A stretch of 13,744 nt of DNA. It comes from Anaerolineae bacterium. Lineage in GTDB: Bacteria; Chloroflexota; Anaerolineae; 4572-78; NAK82. Below the pieces are notes generated by a model that was not told the origin of the DNA, did not search any database, and saw only the letters and a program-made list of their open reading frames with translations. The position numbers were made by a program, and so were the translations under genes. Positions 1 to 6,465 of this stretch are shown in pieces. The first letter of the stretch is position 1. The number at the start of each line of letters is the position of its first letter. The stretch is taken from the NCBI GenBank assembly GCA_025062175.1, contig JANXAX010000034.1, positions 1 through 13,744 on the forward strand, written 5' to 3'.

Positions 1-101
1 CCTCGACGTCATACGCTATGGTATCACAATATCAATTGAGCGGAAGTCGAGTTGCAAACCGCTGTCGGTGAAACCGGTGAGGGACAGTCAGCTCACTATA
101 C

Positions 102-418
102 ACCGCGATTGTGGCGCGCCCGCAGCGACTCCAACCAGCCCAGATCATCCTCTTTGGAGGTCAGGCTACCGGTGAGGCCAAGGCCAGCAGCGACATTGAC
201 CAGATTGTGGGGATCGACAACGAAGTGATACCGATCACGAAGAAAAACGGGCGCTCTATCTGGAGGTAGTGCGATTATTGCGGGGTATCCGGTGTGCTGT
301 GCCGGTGGACTTGATCGTACACACGCGGCGATGCCTGCTCGGTTTATGGAGTGCGGGCGCCTTTGCGCGCGAGGTGCAGCAAAAAGGGGTGGTGCTGTAC
401 GAAAGCCATCCCGCATGA
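102..418 (+). pseudogene. Decayed MNT-family nucleotidyltransferase (antitoxin-type)
   Basis: Two + strand frames together read as a minimal nucleotidyltransferase. The first (about 102-261) gives QPAQIILFGGQATGEA, then SSDID, matching the family pattern of a hydrophobic strand, FGS, and a D-x-D metal site. It runs into a stop at 259-261. The second frame (about 212-418, stop TGA 416-418) supplies the later part: VDLIVHT, the third acidic strand, then FAREVQQKGVVLYE, the usual end of these proteins. A frameshift therefore lies around 225-245. The catalytic GS motif reads GG, a second sign of decay, and no good start codon or ribosome binding site is visible upstream. In intact systems MNT proteins neutralise HEPN toxins, in known cases by AMPylating them, and the gene pair is co-transcribed. 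The family call rests on motif recognition; the exact ends are uncertain. Confidence 0.62.
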
Positions 419-566
419 AGGGTGGACCAGAGCAGCCGAAGACCCGGCAGCGGCACAGGCGTTGCTCGCTCACCCTGATAGTAGTGTCGCCGTTCACCCC
501 CTTTACAACCTGTTTTTGTTCCACCTGGTGAACTCACCGGCAAATCCAACTGCAACTGAGAGATAG
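417..566 (+). pseudogene. HEPN-like domain remnant following the MNT pseudogene
   Basis: Directly after the nucleotidyltransferase stop, an open frame without a start codon reads EGWTRAAEDPAAAQALLAHP and ends at TAG 564-566. This resembles the first helix of HEPN-domain proteins, whose usual pattern is W-x-x-x-A-E-x-D-L-x-x-A-x-x-L-L. The rest is only about 30 residues and lacks the R-x4-6-H RNase motif, so any protein here would be inactive. Position (overlapping the upstream stop, same strand, usual MNT-HEPN order) supports the reading more than sequence does. It could equally be chance similarity in a short alanine-rich frame. Confidence 0.35.
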
Positions 567-587
567 AGCACCTGCCCTATCTCTCAG
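556..587 (-). terminator. Perfect 11-bp hairpin, possible end of the hydroxylase operon
   Basis: CTGAGAGATAG (556-566) and CTATCTCTCAG (577-587) are exact reverse complements around a 10-nt loop. On the - strand the hairpin starts 40 nt after the stop of the EthD gene and is followed by a T-rich but broken tract (TTGCAGTTGGATTT). This makes it a plausible though atypical terminator for that operon. The left arm includes the stop codon of the HEPN-like remnant; there is no T-tract on the + strand side. Confidence 0.45.
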
Positions 588-627
588 CTCTTCCGGCAAT
601 AACTCTCCAGGAGACGAGACACCACCC

Positions 628-939
628 CTAGGGGATGATCACCTTCTCCTCGGTGAGCAGGTGGATGCGTGAAGAGCAGTGGGCGATGGCGTCCTCTGCC
701 GCTGCCTTGCCCTGCGGGGTGGCAAAGGCGGCCTTGCGCGCCTCGTCGTCGTCAAACCAGAATTCGGAGACGGCGTCGGCCGGCAGATTAGGGTCATCCT
801 GTAAGACAACGCTCATGCGATAGTGGCGGATGCCAGGGATCTGCTGGCCCAACTTGGGATGTTCTTCCAGCGCCCAGCGGCGGAATTCTTCCAAGCTCAT
901 GCCCTCTTTCCGCTTCAGCAATGAGATCACTTTCAACAT
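628..939 (-). CDS. EthD-domain protein (dimeric alpha-beta barrel)
   Basis: This 103-residue protein opens with MLKVISLLKRKEGMSLEEFR, followed by HPKLGQQIPGIRHYRMS and a later SEFWFDDDEARKAAFATPQG segment. This is the usual build of EthD-type ferredoxin-fold proteins, which form dimeric alpha-beta barrels. EthD was first seen in ether-degradation clusters, and relatives occur in catabolic operons as small accessory proteins or ring-modifying enzymes. No specific reaction can be assigned. AAGGA and GAGGG lie within 10 nt of the ATG. It is the last gene of the - strand operon, 85 nt behind the molybdopterin subunit, and that gap holds a hairpin, so its expression may be lower than that of the upstream genes. 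Family confidence is good; function is unknown. Confidence 0.8.
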   Translation of the reverse strand: MLKVISLLKRKEGMSLEEFRRWALEEHPKLGQQIPGIRHYRMSVVLQDDPNLPADAVSEFWFDDDEARKAAFATPQGKAAAEDAIAHCSSRIHLLTEEKVIIP

Positions 940-982
940 CGTCCTTGCCCTCTGTTGGAATTGCTAAATCGTGATGGGAAAT

Positions 983-1016
983 GCCCCCTCCGGCGTCTGA
1001 GCACAGAGGAGGGGGC
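983..1016 (-). terminator. 9-bp GC-rich intercistronic hairpin before the EthD gene
   Basis: GCCCCCTCC (983-991) and GGAGGGGGC (1008-1016) are perfect complements with a 16-nt loop. On the - strand the hairpin forms 8 nt after the stop of the molybdopterin C-terminal gene and is followed only by ATTTCCC. It lacks a real T-tract, so it is better seen as an attenuator or an mRNA-stabilising 3' structure than as a full terminator. Confidence 0.45.
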
Positions 1017-1024
1017 GCGCATGC

Positions 1025-2053
1025 CTATGCGCTGGCCTGGGTCAGCTGTTTCATCTTGGGTGACCGCTCCAGCGCGCGCAGCACCTTCTCCGGTGTGATC
1101 GGAAACTCGGTCAGCCGCACGCCGATGGCGTTCGAGACAGCGTTGATGATAGCTGGGATGGGTGCATTGGCCGTCATCTCGCCCACGCCTTTGACGCCAT
1201 ACGGCCCGTTGACCGAGGGATACTCCAGCACTACGCTCTCGATGCGCGGCAGCTCATGCGGGCCGGGAAGAATGTATTCGCTGAAGTTGCCCGGCGCATG
1301 GTCGGGCGAAGGGTAATAGGGCGCAGTCGTCTCATACAGCGCGTGCGCCATGCCCATAAACGCCCCGCCGATGATCTGCTCGCGTACTAGCGCCGGGTTC
1401 ACCTGGCGCCCCACCTCGTAGGCGCTCTTCAGACTAAGCACCGTCACCTCGCCGGTCTCAGTGTCCACCTCCACCTCGGCCACCATACAGGCGTGCGCCT
1501 CAGTCGAGTCTGGATCCATCTTGCCTGTCTCCGGATCGACCGGACTCTTGGGCTTGATGTACATGCCGCGGCCGGAGATGCTGCGGCCATATTTGAAGTG
1601 TGCGGCCAGTGCAACGCTGGTGATGTCGATCTTGCGCTCCGGCGAACCTTTGACGTAGATATTGCCCTGGCCGTCGGTGTCTAGGTCGTCCGGACTGGCT
1701 TCCAGTTCCTCGGCCGCCACCTCTAACATGACCTTGCGCGCCTCCTTGGCGGCCATGATCACCGCATTGCCCACGCGGTGCGTGGCGCGGCTGGCGAAGG
1801 TGCCCATGCAATGCGGGCCGGTGTCAGTGTCGGCGGTGTCGATCAGCACCTTCTCAAACGGCACCCCCAACGCCTCGGCGCCGATCTGGGCGATGACCGT
1901 CTTCAGTCCCTGCCCCAGGTCGGTGCTGGAGAGCGAGATCACAAAGGTGCCCGTCGTCGTCGCATGGATGAGCGCCTGGCTGGGATCACCCCCCAGGTTC
2001 ATCCCGGTCGGATAGTTCACTGCGGCAATTCCTGTTCCACGCAGCTTGGCCAT
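1025..2053 (-). CDS. Molybdenum hydroxylase, molybdopterin subunit, C-terminal half (NdhM-like)
   Basis: This 342-residue protein covers the second molybdopterin-binding domain of the xanthine dehydrogenase family. Visible motifs are IAAVNYPTGMNLGG (9-22), the cofactor loop DLGQG (45-49), ASRATHRVGNAV (87-98), and KGVGE (288-292), whose glutamate is the conserved catalytic base of these hydroxylases. Whole Mo subunits are about 770-800 residues; this is only the last 340 or so. Its ATG follows the TAA of the preceding half by one base, so translation is probably coupled. The division resembles nicotinate dehydrogenase of Eubacterium barkeri, where the Mo subunit is made as about 50 and 37 kDa chains. 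The alternative is one gene broken by a one-base frameshift, since a single-base deletion near 2058-2068 would join the frames. All motifs are intact on both sides, which favours function either way. Confidence 0.88.
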   Translation of the reverse strand: MAKLRGTGIAAVNYPTGMNLGGDPSQALIHATTTGTFVISLSSTDLGQGLKTVIAQIGAEALGVPFEKVLIDTADTDTGPHCMGTFASRATHRVGNAVIMAAKEARKVMLEVAAEELEASPDDLDTDGQGNIYVKGSPERKIDITSVALAAHFKYGRSISGRGMYIKPKSPVDPETGKMDPDSTEAHACMVAEVEVDTETGEVTVLSLKSAYEVGRQVNPALVREQIIGGAFMGMAHALYETTAPYYPSPDHAPGNFSEYILPGPHELPRIESVVLEYPSVNGPYGVKGVGEMTANAPIPAIINAVSNAIGVRLTEFPITPEKVLRALERSPKMKQLTQASA

Positions 2054-2054
2054 C

Positions 2055-3422
2055 TTATGCTCTCTCCCTGTCCCACGAATGCATCTTCAGCAGATGTTCC
2101 GGCAGCGGGTGGCCGGCGAGCTCGGCCGCCGCCTTCATCACCTCGATCAGCGTGGCATCCTCGACCACCTTTTGATGCGGCCGCATATCCCCGTTGCGAT
2201 AGGCGTTAATAAAGCGGATTTCCCACGGGTCCATGCCGATCGTCTCGGCGATCTTGTCCATCTGACACTCGACGGCAAACGAGGCAGGCGTCACTCCGAA
2301 CCCGCGCATCGCGCTGGCCGGCTGCCGGTTGGTGTAGACGCAATAGACGTCGATGTACACGTTGGGAATGAAGTATGGGCCAGCGACATTCGCGGCATGC
2401 TTGGTGATCACATAGGGCGTGTGACGGTTGTAGGCGCCCGAATCGGCGTAGCTGATCACCTTGCGCGCGATGATGCGTCCGTCCTTCATCACCCCATCCT
2501 TGAAGTACATGCGCCAGGCGCTGCGCGTGGACGAGACACGCATCTCCTCCTCGCGCGTGTACTTGAACTTGACGGGACGCCCGGTCTTCATCGCCGCCAG
2601 GGTGGCGATCGGCTCGACGATGACGTCCACCTTGCCACCGAAGCCGCCACCCACCGTCCCGCCGACGAAGTGCAGCTTGCTGAAGGGCACCTGCAGGATC
2701 AGCGCCGTGTTATCCATGGTAAAGAAGAGCGCCTGGGTGTTAGTGTAGACTGTGTAGCGGCCATCCGGCTCCGGCTTGGCGACGCAGGCGGTTGTCTCAG
2801 TGGGCGCATGTTCGATCGGACTGGTGTTGTACACTTCCTCGATGATGTAATCTGCCTGGGCAAAACCCTTCTCCACATCCCCAAAGCGCACGCGCCGGCA
2901 GGGATGACCTTCATAAATGAAGTAATTGGTGCCCCATGGTTTGAGGATCGGCGCATCCGGCTTGAGCGCTTCTTCGACGTCGAAGACGGCCGGCAGTTCC
3001 TCCAGATCGAGGCGCACGCGCGACACCGCCTCCATCGCCGCTTCCTCCGTCTCGGCGACGATGGCAGCGATGGGCTCGCCCTTGTAGAGCACCCGGTCCA
3101 CCGCCAGCACCGGCTCTTCGTCCGGCCCCACCCCGATCAGGCACAAGATGGTGTAGAGGTTCTTGGGCACGTCGCGGTGGGTAAGCACGCGCACGAAGCC
3201 GGGTACCTTCTCCGCTTCGGAAAAATCGACGTTGCGAATGATGCCATGGTGGATCGGGCTGCGCACCATCTTGAGGTGCAGCATGCCGGGAAACGAGATG
3301 TCATCCACATAGACCGTCTTGCCGGTCACATGGCCGATGCCATCGCGTCGGGGAACGGATTTGCCCACGACGTGAAACGTTTCTTTGACCTCACTTGCTA
3401 CCGCACTCGCTACTTCACTCAT
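2055..3422 (-). CDS. Molybdenum hydroxylase, molybdopterin subunit, N-terminal half (NdhL-like)
   Basis: This 455-residue protein carries the N-terminal alpha/beta hammerhead domain of the xanthine dehydrogenase family (VPRRDGIGHVTGKTVYVDDI near 24-43) and the first molybdopterin domain. Key motifs are GGTVGGGFGGK (254-264), which contacts the Mo-pterin cofactor, and AMRGFG (371-376). The residue after GGFGGK is Val265; bovine xanthine oxidase has its purine-contacting Glu802 there, and aldehyde oxidases have valine. This argues against a xanthine substrate. The ORF stops at HSWDRERA, in the linker between the two Mo domains, and the other half follows at once. It starts 21 nt after the [2Fe-2S] gene with AGGAG upstream of the ATG. 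It would form one hydroxylase with the FAD, FeS and C-terminal Mo proteins. The reaction is hydroxylation using oxygen from water; the substrate is unknown. Confidence 0.9.
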   Translation of the reverse strand: MSEVASAVASEVKETFHVVGKSVPRRDGIGHVTGKTVYVDDISFPGMLHLKMVRSPIHHGIIRNVDFSEAEKVPGFVRVLTHRDVPKNLYTILCLIGVGPDEEPVLAVDRVLYKGEPIAAIVAETEEAAMEAVSRVRLDLEELPAVFDVEEALKPDAPILKPWGTNYFIYEGHPCRRVRFGDVEKGFAQADYIIEEVYNTSPIEHAPTETTACVAKPEPDGRYTVYTNTQALFFTMDNTALILQVPFSKLHFVGGTVGGGFGGKVDVIVEPIATLAAMKTGRPVKFKYTREEEMRVSSTRSAWRMYFKDGVMKDGRIIARKVISYADSGAYNRHTPYVITKHAANVAGPYFIPNVYIDVYCVYTNRQPASAMRGFGVTPASFAVECQMDKIAETIGMDPWEIRFINAYRNGDMRPHQKVVEDATLIEVMKAAAELAGHPLPEHLLKMHSWDRERA

Positions 3423-3443
3423 TGCCTTACACTCCTCACTCCG

Positions 3444-3920
3444 CTATACAGTTTGTAAACGTCGCGCGGCATCCTCTGCAGCGCGCAGGATGGACTCGTA
3501 GCCAGTACAACGGCACACATTGCCCGCGATCGCATCCATCACCTCTTGGCGAGTCGGGTTGGGATTGCGATCGAGCAATGCCTTGATGACCATGATCATG
3601 CCAGGGCTGCAGTAGCCGCATTGGATGGCATAGTTGTCGAAGAACGCCTGCTGGATGGGATGCAACCCTTCCACCGGGGTGATCCCCTCCAAGGTCACCA
3701 CCGTCTGGCCGGCGACGTCCTCCACTGGCAGCAGGCAAGAGAGCACTGGTTCACCGTTGACCAGTACAGTGCAGCTGCCACAGCCGCCCTGACGACAGCC
3801 AGATTTGGTGGCGGTGAGGCGTAGATGCTCGCGCAACACAGTTTGCAACGTGGTCAATGGCTTGACCATCACCTCCACGTCGCGGCCGTTCAGGTTAAAC
3901 GTGACGATTCGGGATGCCAT
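3444..3920 (-). CDS. Molybdenum hydroxylase [2Fe-2S] subunit
   Basis: This 158-residue protein holds both iron-sulfur domains of the small subunit of the xanthine dehydrogenase / CO dehydrogenase family. The plant-type ferredoxin cluster uses C42, C47, C50 and C62 (GCRQGGCGSC and later SC). The helical second cluster uses C101 and C104 (CGYCSPG) plus C136 and C138 (CRCTGY). It passes electrons from the Mo site to FAD. Length and all eight cysteines are typical, so it should be functional. AGGAGG sits 8 nt before the ATG. It lies between the FAD and Mo genes with gaps of 12-21 nt. It is cytoplasmic, with no signal peptide. Confidence 0.96.
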   Translation of the reverse strand: MASRIVTFNLNGRDVEVMVKPLTTLQTVLREHLRLTATKSGCRQGGCGSCTVLVNGEPVLSCLLPVEDVAGQTVVTLEGITPVEGLHPIQQAFFDNYAIQCGYCSPGMIMVIKALLDRNPNPTRQEVMDAIAGNVCRCTGYESILRAAEDAARRLQTV

Positions 3921-3932
3921 AGGGTCTCCCTC

Positions 3933-4766
3933 CTATCCCATAATACGCTCCAGGGCACGCCGTACGAAGACTTCGGTCATGCGGCGGCGGTACCAATCGG
4001 TGGCAATGGCGTCGGTGAAGGGTTCGCATTCCGCAGCGGCTTCTCTGGCCGCCTCGGCGATGGTTGCGGCGTTGAGCGGCGCGCCGCGTAACACTTGCTC
4101 TGCACGCCGCGCGCGGATGGGATGGGGGCCCACCGCGTTCAACGCCAGGTGCGCGTCCACCACTTTGCCTGCCTCGACGACCACGTGCGCCGCCACGGTG
4201 ACGATGGCGGGCGTGTTGGCATGCCTGCGCCCATACTTGATGTAGCTCATCTTGCCACGCGGCAGCGGGATGTGCAATGCGGTGACCAGCTCATCCGGCG
4301 CCAGGGCGGTCGCCATGAAACCAGTGAAGAACTCGGTGAGCGGCAACGCGCGCTGACCACGCTGCTTGCTCGCCAACACGACCGTGGCGTCCAAGGCAAG
4401 CAGCGCCACAGCGAGGTCGCCGGCAGGCGGCGGGGCGAACAGATTGCCCCCCACCGTGCCCATGTTACGAATCTGCCAGCCGCCGATATGACGCACCGCC
4501 TCTTGCAACATCGGGATGTCGGTCTGGTGCGCCAGCTGCGTCAGCGTGGTGGTGGCGCCGACCACCAACGTGCTATTCTCACGCCGCACCGTGTCCAGCC
4601 CGGCACGACGCAAGCCCATCACTTTCTCCGGCATCGAGATGCCCTCGTTGATGAGCGGCATAGCGATGGTGCCCCCGGCCATCACCAACAACGCAGGAGC
4701 GTGTTCAGCGAGCAGGTCGAGGGCCTGCTCCAATGATTGGGGTAAGAAATACTCCTGGACAGCCAA
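3933..4766 (-). CDS. Molybdenum hydroxylase FAD-binding subunit
   Basis: This is an FAD subunit of the xanthine dehydrogenase / CoxM family, of typical size (about 277 residues). The two FAD loops are visible: AGGT at about 30-33 and GTVGGN about 70 residues later, followed by PAGD. The C-terminal CO-dehydrogenase flavoprotein domain contains ALNAVGPHPIRARRAE. It takes electrons from the [2Fe-2S] subunit and passes them to NAD+ or another acceptor. There is no inserted cysteine cluster of the 4-hydroxybenzoyl-CoA reductase type. The start was chosen as TTG at 4766: the Shine-Dalgarno AGGAGG (4774-4779) is 7 nt away, whereas the in-frame GTG at 4772 abuts it. The Shine-Dalgarno overlaps the TAG of the cyclase gene, so the two are translationally linked. 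Confidence 0.94.
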   Translation of the reverse strand: MAVQEYFLPQSLEQALDLLAEHAPALLVMAGGTIAMPLINEGISMPEKVMGLRRAGLDTVRRENSTLVVGATTTLTQLAHQTDIPMLQEAVRHIGGWQIRNMGTVGGNLFAPPPAGDLAVALLALDATVVLASKQRGQRALPLTEFFTGFMATALAPDELVTALHIPLPRGKMSYIKYGRRHANTPAIVTVAAHVVVEAGKVVDAHLALNAVGPHPIRARRAEQVLRGAPLNAATIAEAAREAAAECEPFTDAIATDWYRRRMTEVFVRRALERIMG

Positions 4767-4773
4767 TTCCACA

Positions 4774-4779
4774 CCTCCT
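4774..4779 (-). promoter_or_regulatory. Shine-Dalgarno deciding the FAD-subunit start
   Basis: AGGAGG on the - strand overlaps the TAG stop of the cyclase gene (4778-4780). Spacing is 7 nt to TTG 4766 but only 1 nt to GTG 4772, so TTG is the better start and re-initiation after the cyclase is likely. Confidence 0.7.
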
Positions 4780-5449
4780 ATTCTTCGAGCAGAGCGAAGA
4801 AGCGCACCGGCGCCCCTTCGGCCCCTTTGATTTTCAGGAAGGGAGCGAAGAACAGAAAGCGTCGCCCACCTGTGGGCAATTGCGACAGATTGGTCATCTG
4901 CTGCATCAGGAAGGCGCCGTTTTCGAGGATGATCTTGTGGATGATAAAATCTTCCGAGGTGAAGTCGGGCAAGCGAGCGCAGTACTCACTGAAGCAGTCA
5001 AACCCGATGGCACGCGCACCACGGTCCACTAGCCATTGCGCCGCTTCGGGCGTGCAATAGGGCGATTCGACATAATAGGTCGGAAAGTTGCCCCATTGTT
5101 TCTCGCTCCAATCGGTGCGCACCAGGACGATGTCACCGTGGCGAATGGGAGGCGCGTGGCGTTCCAGATCGGCCACCGAGATGCCGTGGTTGGCGCCCAC
5201 GAAGCTGAGATCGATCACTAGCGCTTCGCCGCAGACGCGTTCCAGCGGCACATCCGCCGCTGTCGCGCCGCCGGCTTGCACGTGGAGCGGGAAGTCGACG
5301 TGCGAGCCGGTGTGCAGTGTCATCTCTAGCTTGCTCGCTTGCCAGAAGCCCGGGCCGCGATGCACCGGCGTCAGCTTGAGGCGGGTGTGCACGGAGGGCG
5401 GGCTCAACGTGTCCTCGCCGATGGTGACGGTCAAATCGACAATGCGCAT
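4778..5449 (-). CDS. Cyclase-family metal-dependent hydrolase (kynurenine formamidase / isatin hydrolase-like)
   Basis: This 223-residue protein has the signature of the cyclase family at residues 46-56: H46-T-G-S-H50-x-D52-x-P54-x-H56. The family includes bacterial kynurenine formamidase, isatin hydrolase and polyketide-like cyclases, which bind Zn or Mn with these residues and hydrolyse amide, lactam or lactone bonds. The N-terminus MRIVDLTVTIGEDTLSPP and a later DIVLVRTDW segment also fit the family. AGGGAG lies just upstream of the ATG. It sits 19 nt behind the CoxG-like gene and overlaps the Shine-Dalgarno of the FAD subunit, so it belongs to the hydroxylase operon. A likely role is opening the ring, or hydrolysing the amide, made when the hydroxylase adds oxygen to its substrate. 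That role is inferred from context; the substrate is not visible. Confidence 0.88.
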   Translation of the reverse strand: MRIVDLTVTIGEDTLSPPSVHTRLKLTPVHRGPGFWQASKLEMTLHTGSHVDFPLHVQAGGATAADVPLERVCGEALVIDLSFVGANHGISVADLERHAPPIRHGDIVLVRTDWSEKQWGNFPTYYVESPYCTPEAAQWLVDRGARAIGFDCFSEYCARLPDFTSEDFIIHKIILENGAFLMQQMTNLSQLPTGGRRFLFFAPFLKIKGAEGAPVRFFALLEE

Positions 5450-5468
5450 AGATTCTCCCTATAATGGC

Positions 5469-5936
5469 TTACTGAGAAGTTTGAGGTGCAGCTTGAGCTT
5501 GTAATTCCCGATCGAAGCATGCCAGGCTCTGGTTGATCAGGCTGCATGCCACGCTTTGGAGCAACCGTCCACTTAACGTGGCCAGTGCGCCGGAGATCAT
5601 CGCCTGGGCTTCGTAGGTGAGCTCGGTACGATGGTCCATCGTCTCGCGCAGTGTAAAGATGACGCTGCCCTGGATAGCGCCGGTAGGACCATCCACCACC
5701 CCGTCGAACGCGCAGTATTCCGGGGGGCGTTGTTCGCGGATCTTGACCTGGGTGCGATAGGTGCCGCTCACCGCCGCAATGCCCACGCGAATGACACCGT
5801 GATATTCCTCTGGGCTCACTTGGGTGAGCTGCTGGCAGCCAGGAATCAGCTTCGCCAGGGAAGCAGGCTCAAAGATATGCGACCAGACCAAAGTGGGAGG
5901 TGCTGGGAAGACGTGACTTCCATGTAGGGTGAGCAC
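5469..5936 (-). CDS. CoxG-like SRPBCC-family protein
   Basis: This 155-residue protein fits the CoxG family (helix-grip, START-like fold): GSHVFPAPPTLVWSHIFEPA, then LAKLIPGCQQL, then VRVGIAAVSGTYRTQVKI-type strands and a C-terminal helix. CoxG proteins accompany aerobic CO dehydrogenases and related Mo hydroxylases and are implicated in docking the enzyme to the membrane or in assembly. The family often has a C-terminal extension; here the tail ends at QAQAAPQTSQ with no hydrophobic segment, so membrane anchoring is not evident. The start is GTG at 5936 with GAGGT 7 nt upstream. It is the first gene of the operon, about 45 nt from the predicted transcription start. An alternative role is a lipid- or ligand-binding accessory protein. 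Confidence 0.85.
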   Translation of the reverse strand: MLTLHGSHVFPAPPTLVWSHIFEPASLAKLIPGCQQLTQVSPEEYHGVIRVGIAAVSGTYRTQVKIREQRPPEYCAFDGVVDGPTGAIQGSVIFTLRETMDHRTELTYEAQAMISGALATLSGRLLQSVACSLINQSLACFDRELQAQAAPQTSQ

Positions 5937-5988
5937 GATCTCTACCTCGAGATTCAGGGATGTGGCAATCCCATGCCATTTATTTTAC

Positions 5989-6017
5989 ATTGTACCATAT
6001 CCGCCACCCTCCTGCAA
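5989..6017 (-). promoter_or_regulatory. Predicted sigma70-type promoter of the hydroxylase operon
   Basis: On the - strand: -35 TTGCAG (6012-6017), 17-nt spacer, -10 TACAAT (5989-5994) preceded by TGG, i.e. an extended -10 TGGTACAAT. Transcription should start near 5982, giving a leader of about 45 nt to GTG 5936. Confidence 0.55.
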
Positions 6018-6345
6018 AAGTCTGGAGTGTTGCAAGGTACATTTCGTTTTTAAGGGGATCGGAACGGAGCAAGCAAGAGCGATTGTGAGTGCCTTATAAG
6101 TGTAGCGCGCTGCGCCTCGACGGCCTGCGACAGTCTTTATCGGTGCGGACGGAGTCAACCCGAGCCGTGCACGTGAGCGCCTCAGCCACGCGCATCAGCA
6201 AGCGGCTGCAACCGCTCCTGGACGGTCACATGGCTCGGATCTTGTGGGTGGCAGGGTAACTTTCATCCTCGGCCGCTGAGCCCCCGTTGCGTGATGCGGC
6301 CCTCTTCCATCATGAAAATACACCCGGGCAATGCCTCCCAATTTT
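6018..6345. other. Gene-free intergenic stretch
   Basis: About 330 bases between the two divergent promoters. No ORF with a believable start, no tRNA or other structured RNA, and no clear repeat could be recognised. One short - strand frame (about 6271-6337) gives FMMEEGRITQRG, faintly like the end of an ABC ATPase domain, but nothing else of such a gene is visible. Confidence 0.5.
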
Positions 6346-6374
6346 TTGACAATAAGCCAAGTGTGGGCTAAACT
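6346..6374 (+). promoter_or_regulatory. Predicted promoter of the EF-G-like gene
   Basis: A perfect -35 TTGACA (6346-6351), a 17-nt spacer and -10 TAAACT (6369-6374). The start would be near 6381, leaving an untranslated leader of about 85 nt that ends in the Shine-Dalgarno AAGGAGG (6454-6460), 5 nt before the ATG. Confidence 0.62.
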
Positions 6375-6465
6375 TATCGATTGCTCTTTGTAACCTCAAG
6401 CCCTATGGCAAGCCCGATCGATAGCAAGGCGATCTTCTTGCTTTTATCCTTATAAGGAGGCATTG

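Noticed and set aside
2055..3422. CO dehydrogenase large subunit (CoxL)
   Set aside because: The CoxG-like neighbour suggested it, but the active-site loop of form I CoxL (AYRCSFR motif) is absent, and the split chains and cyclase neighbour fit another hydroxylase.
2046..3458. 470-codon open frame on the + strand
   Set aside because: It lies entirely opposite the MoL gene. Its His/Arg/Asp-rich composition is typical of an antisense shadow of a GC-rich gene, and it has no recognisable domain.
6271..6337. - strand frame with FMMEEGRITQRG resembling an ABC ATPase C-terminal motif
   Set aside because: Only about 12 residues match, there is no Walker, signature or H-loop motif nearby, and the frame ends quickly; chance similarity cannot be excluded.
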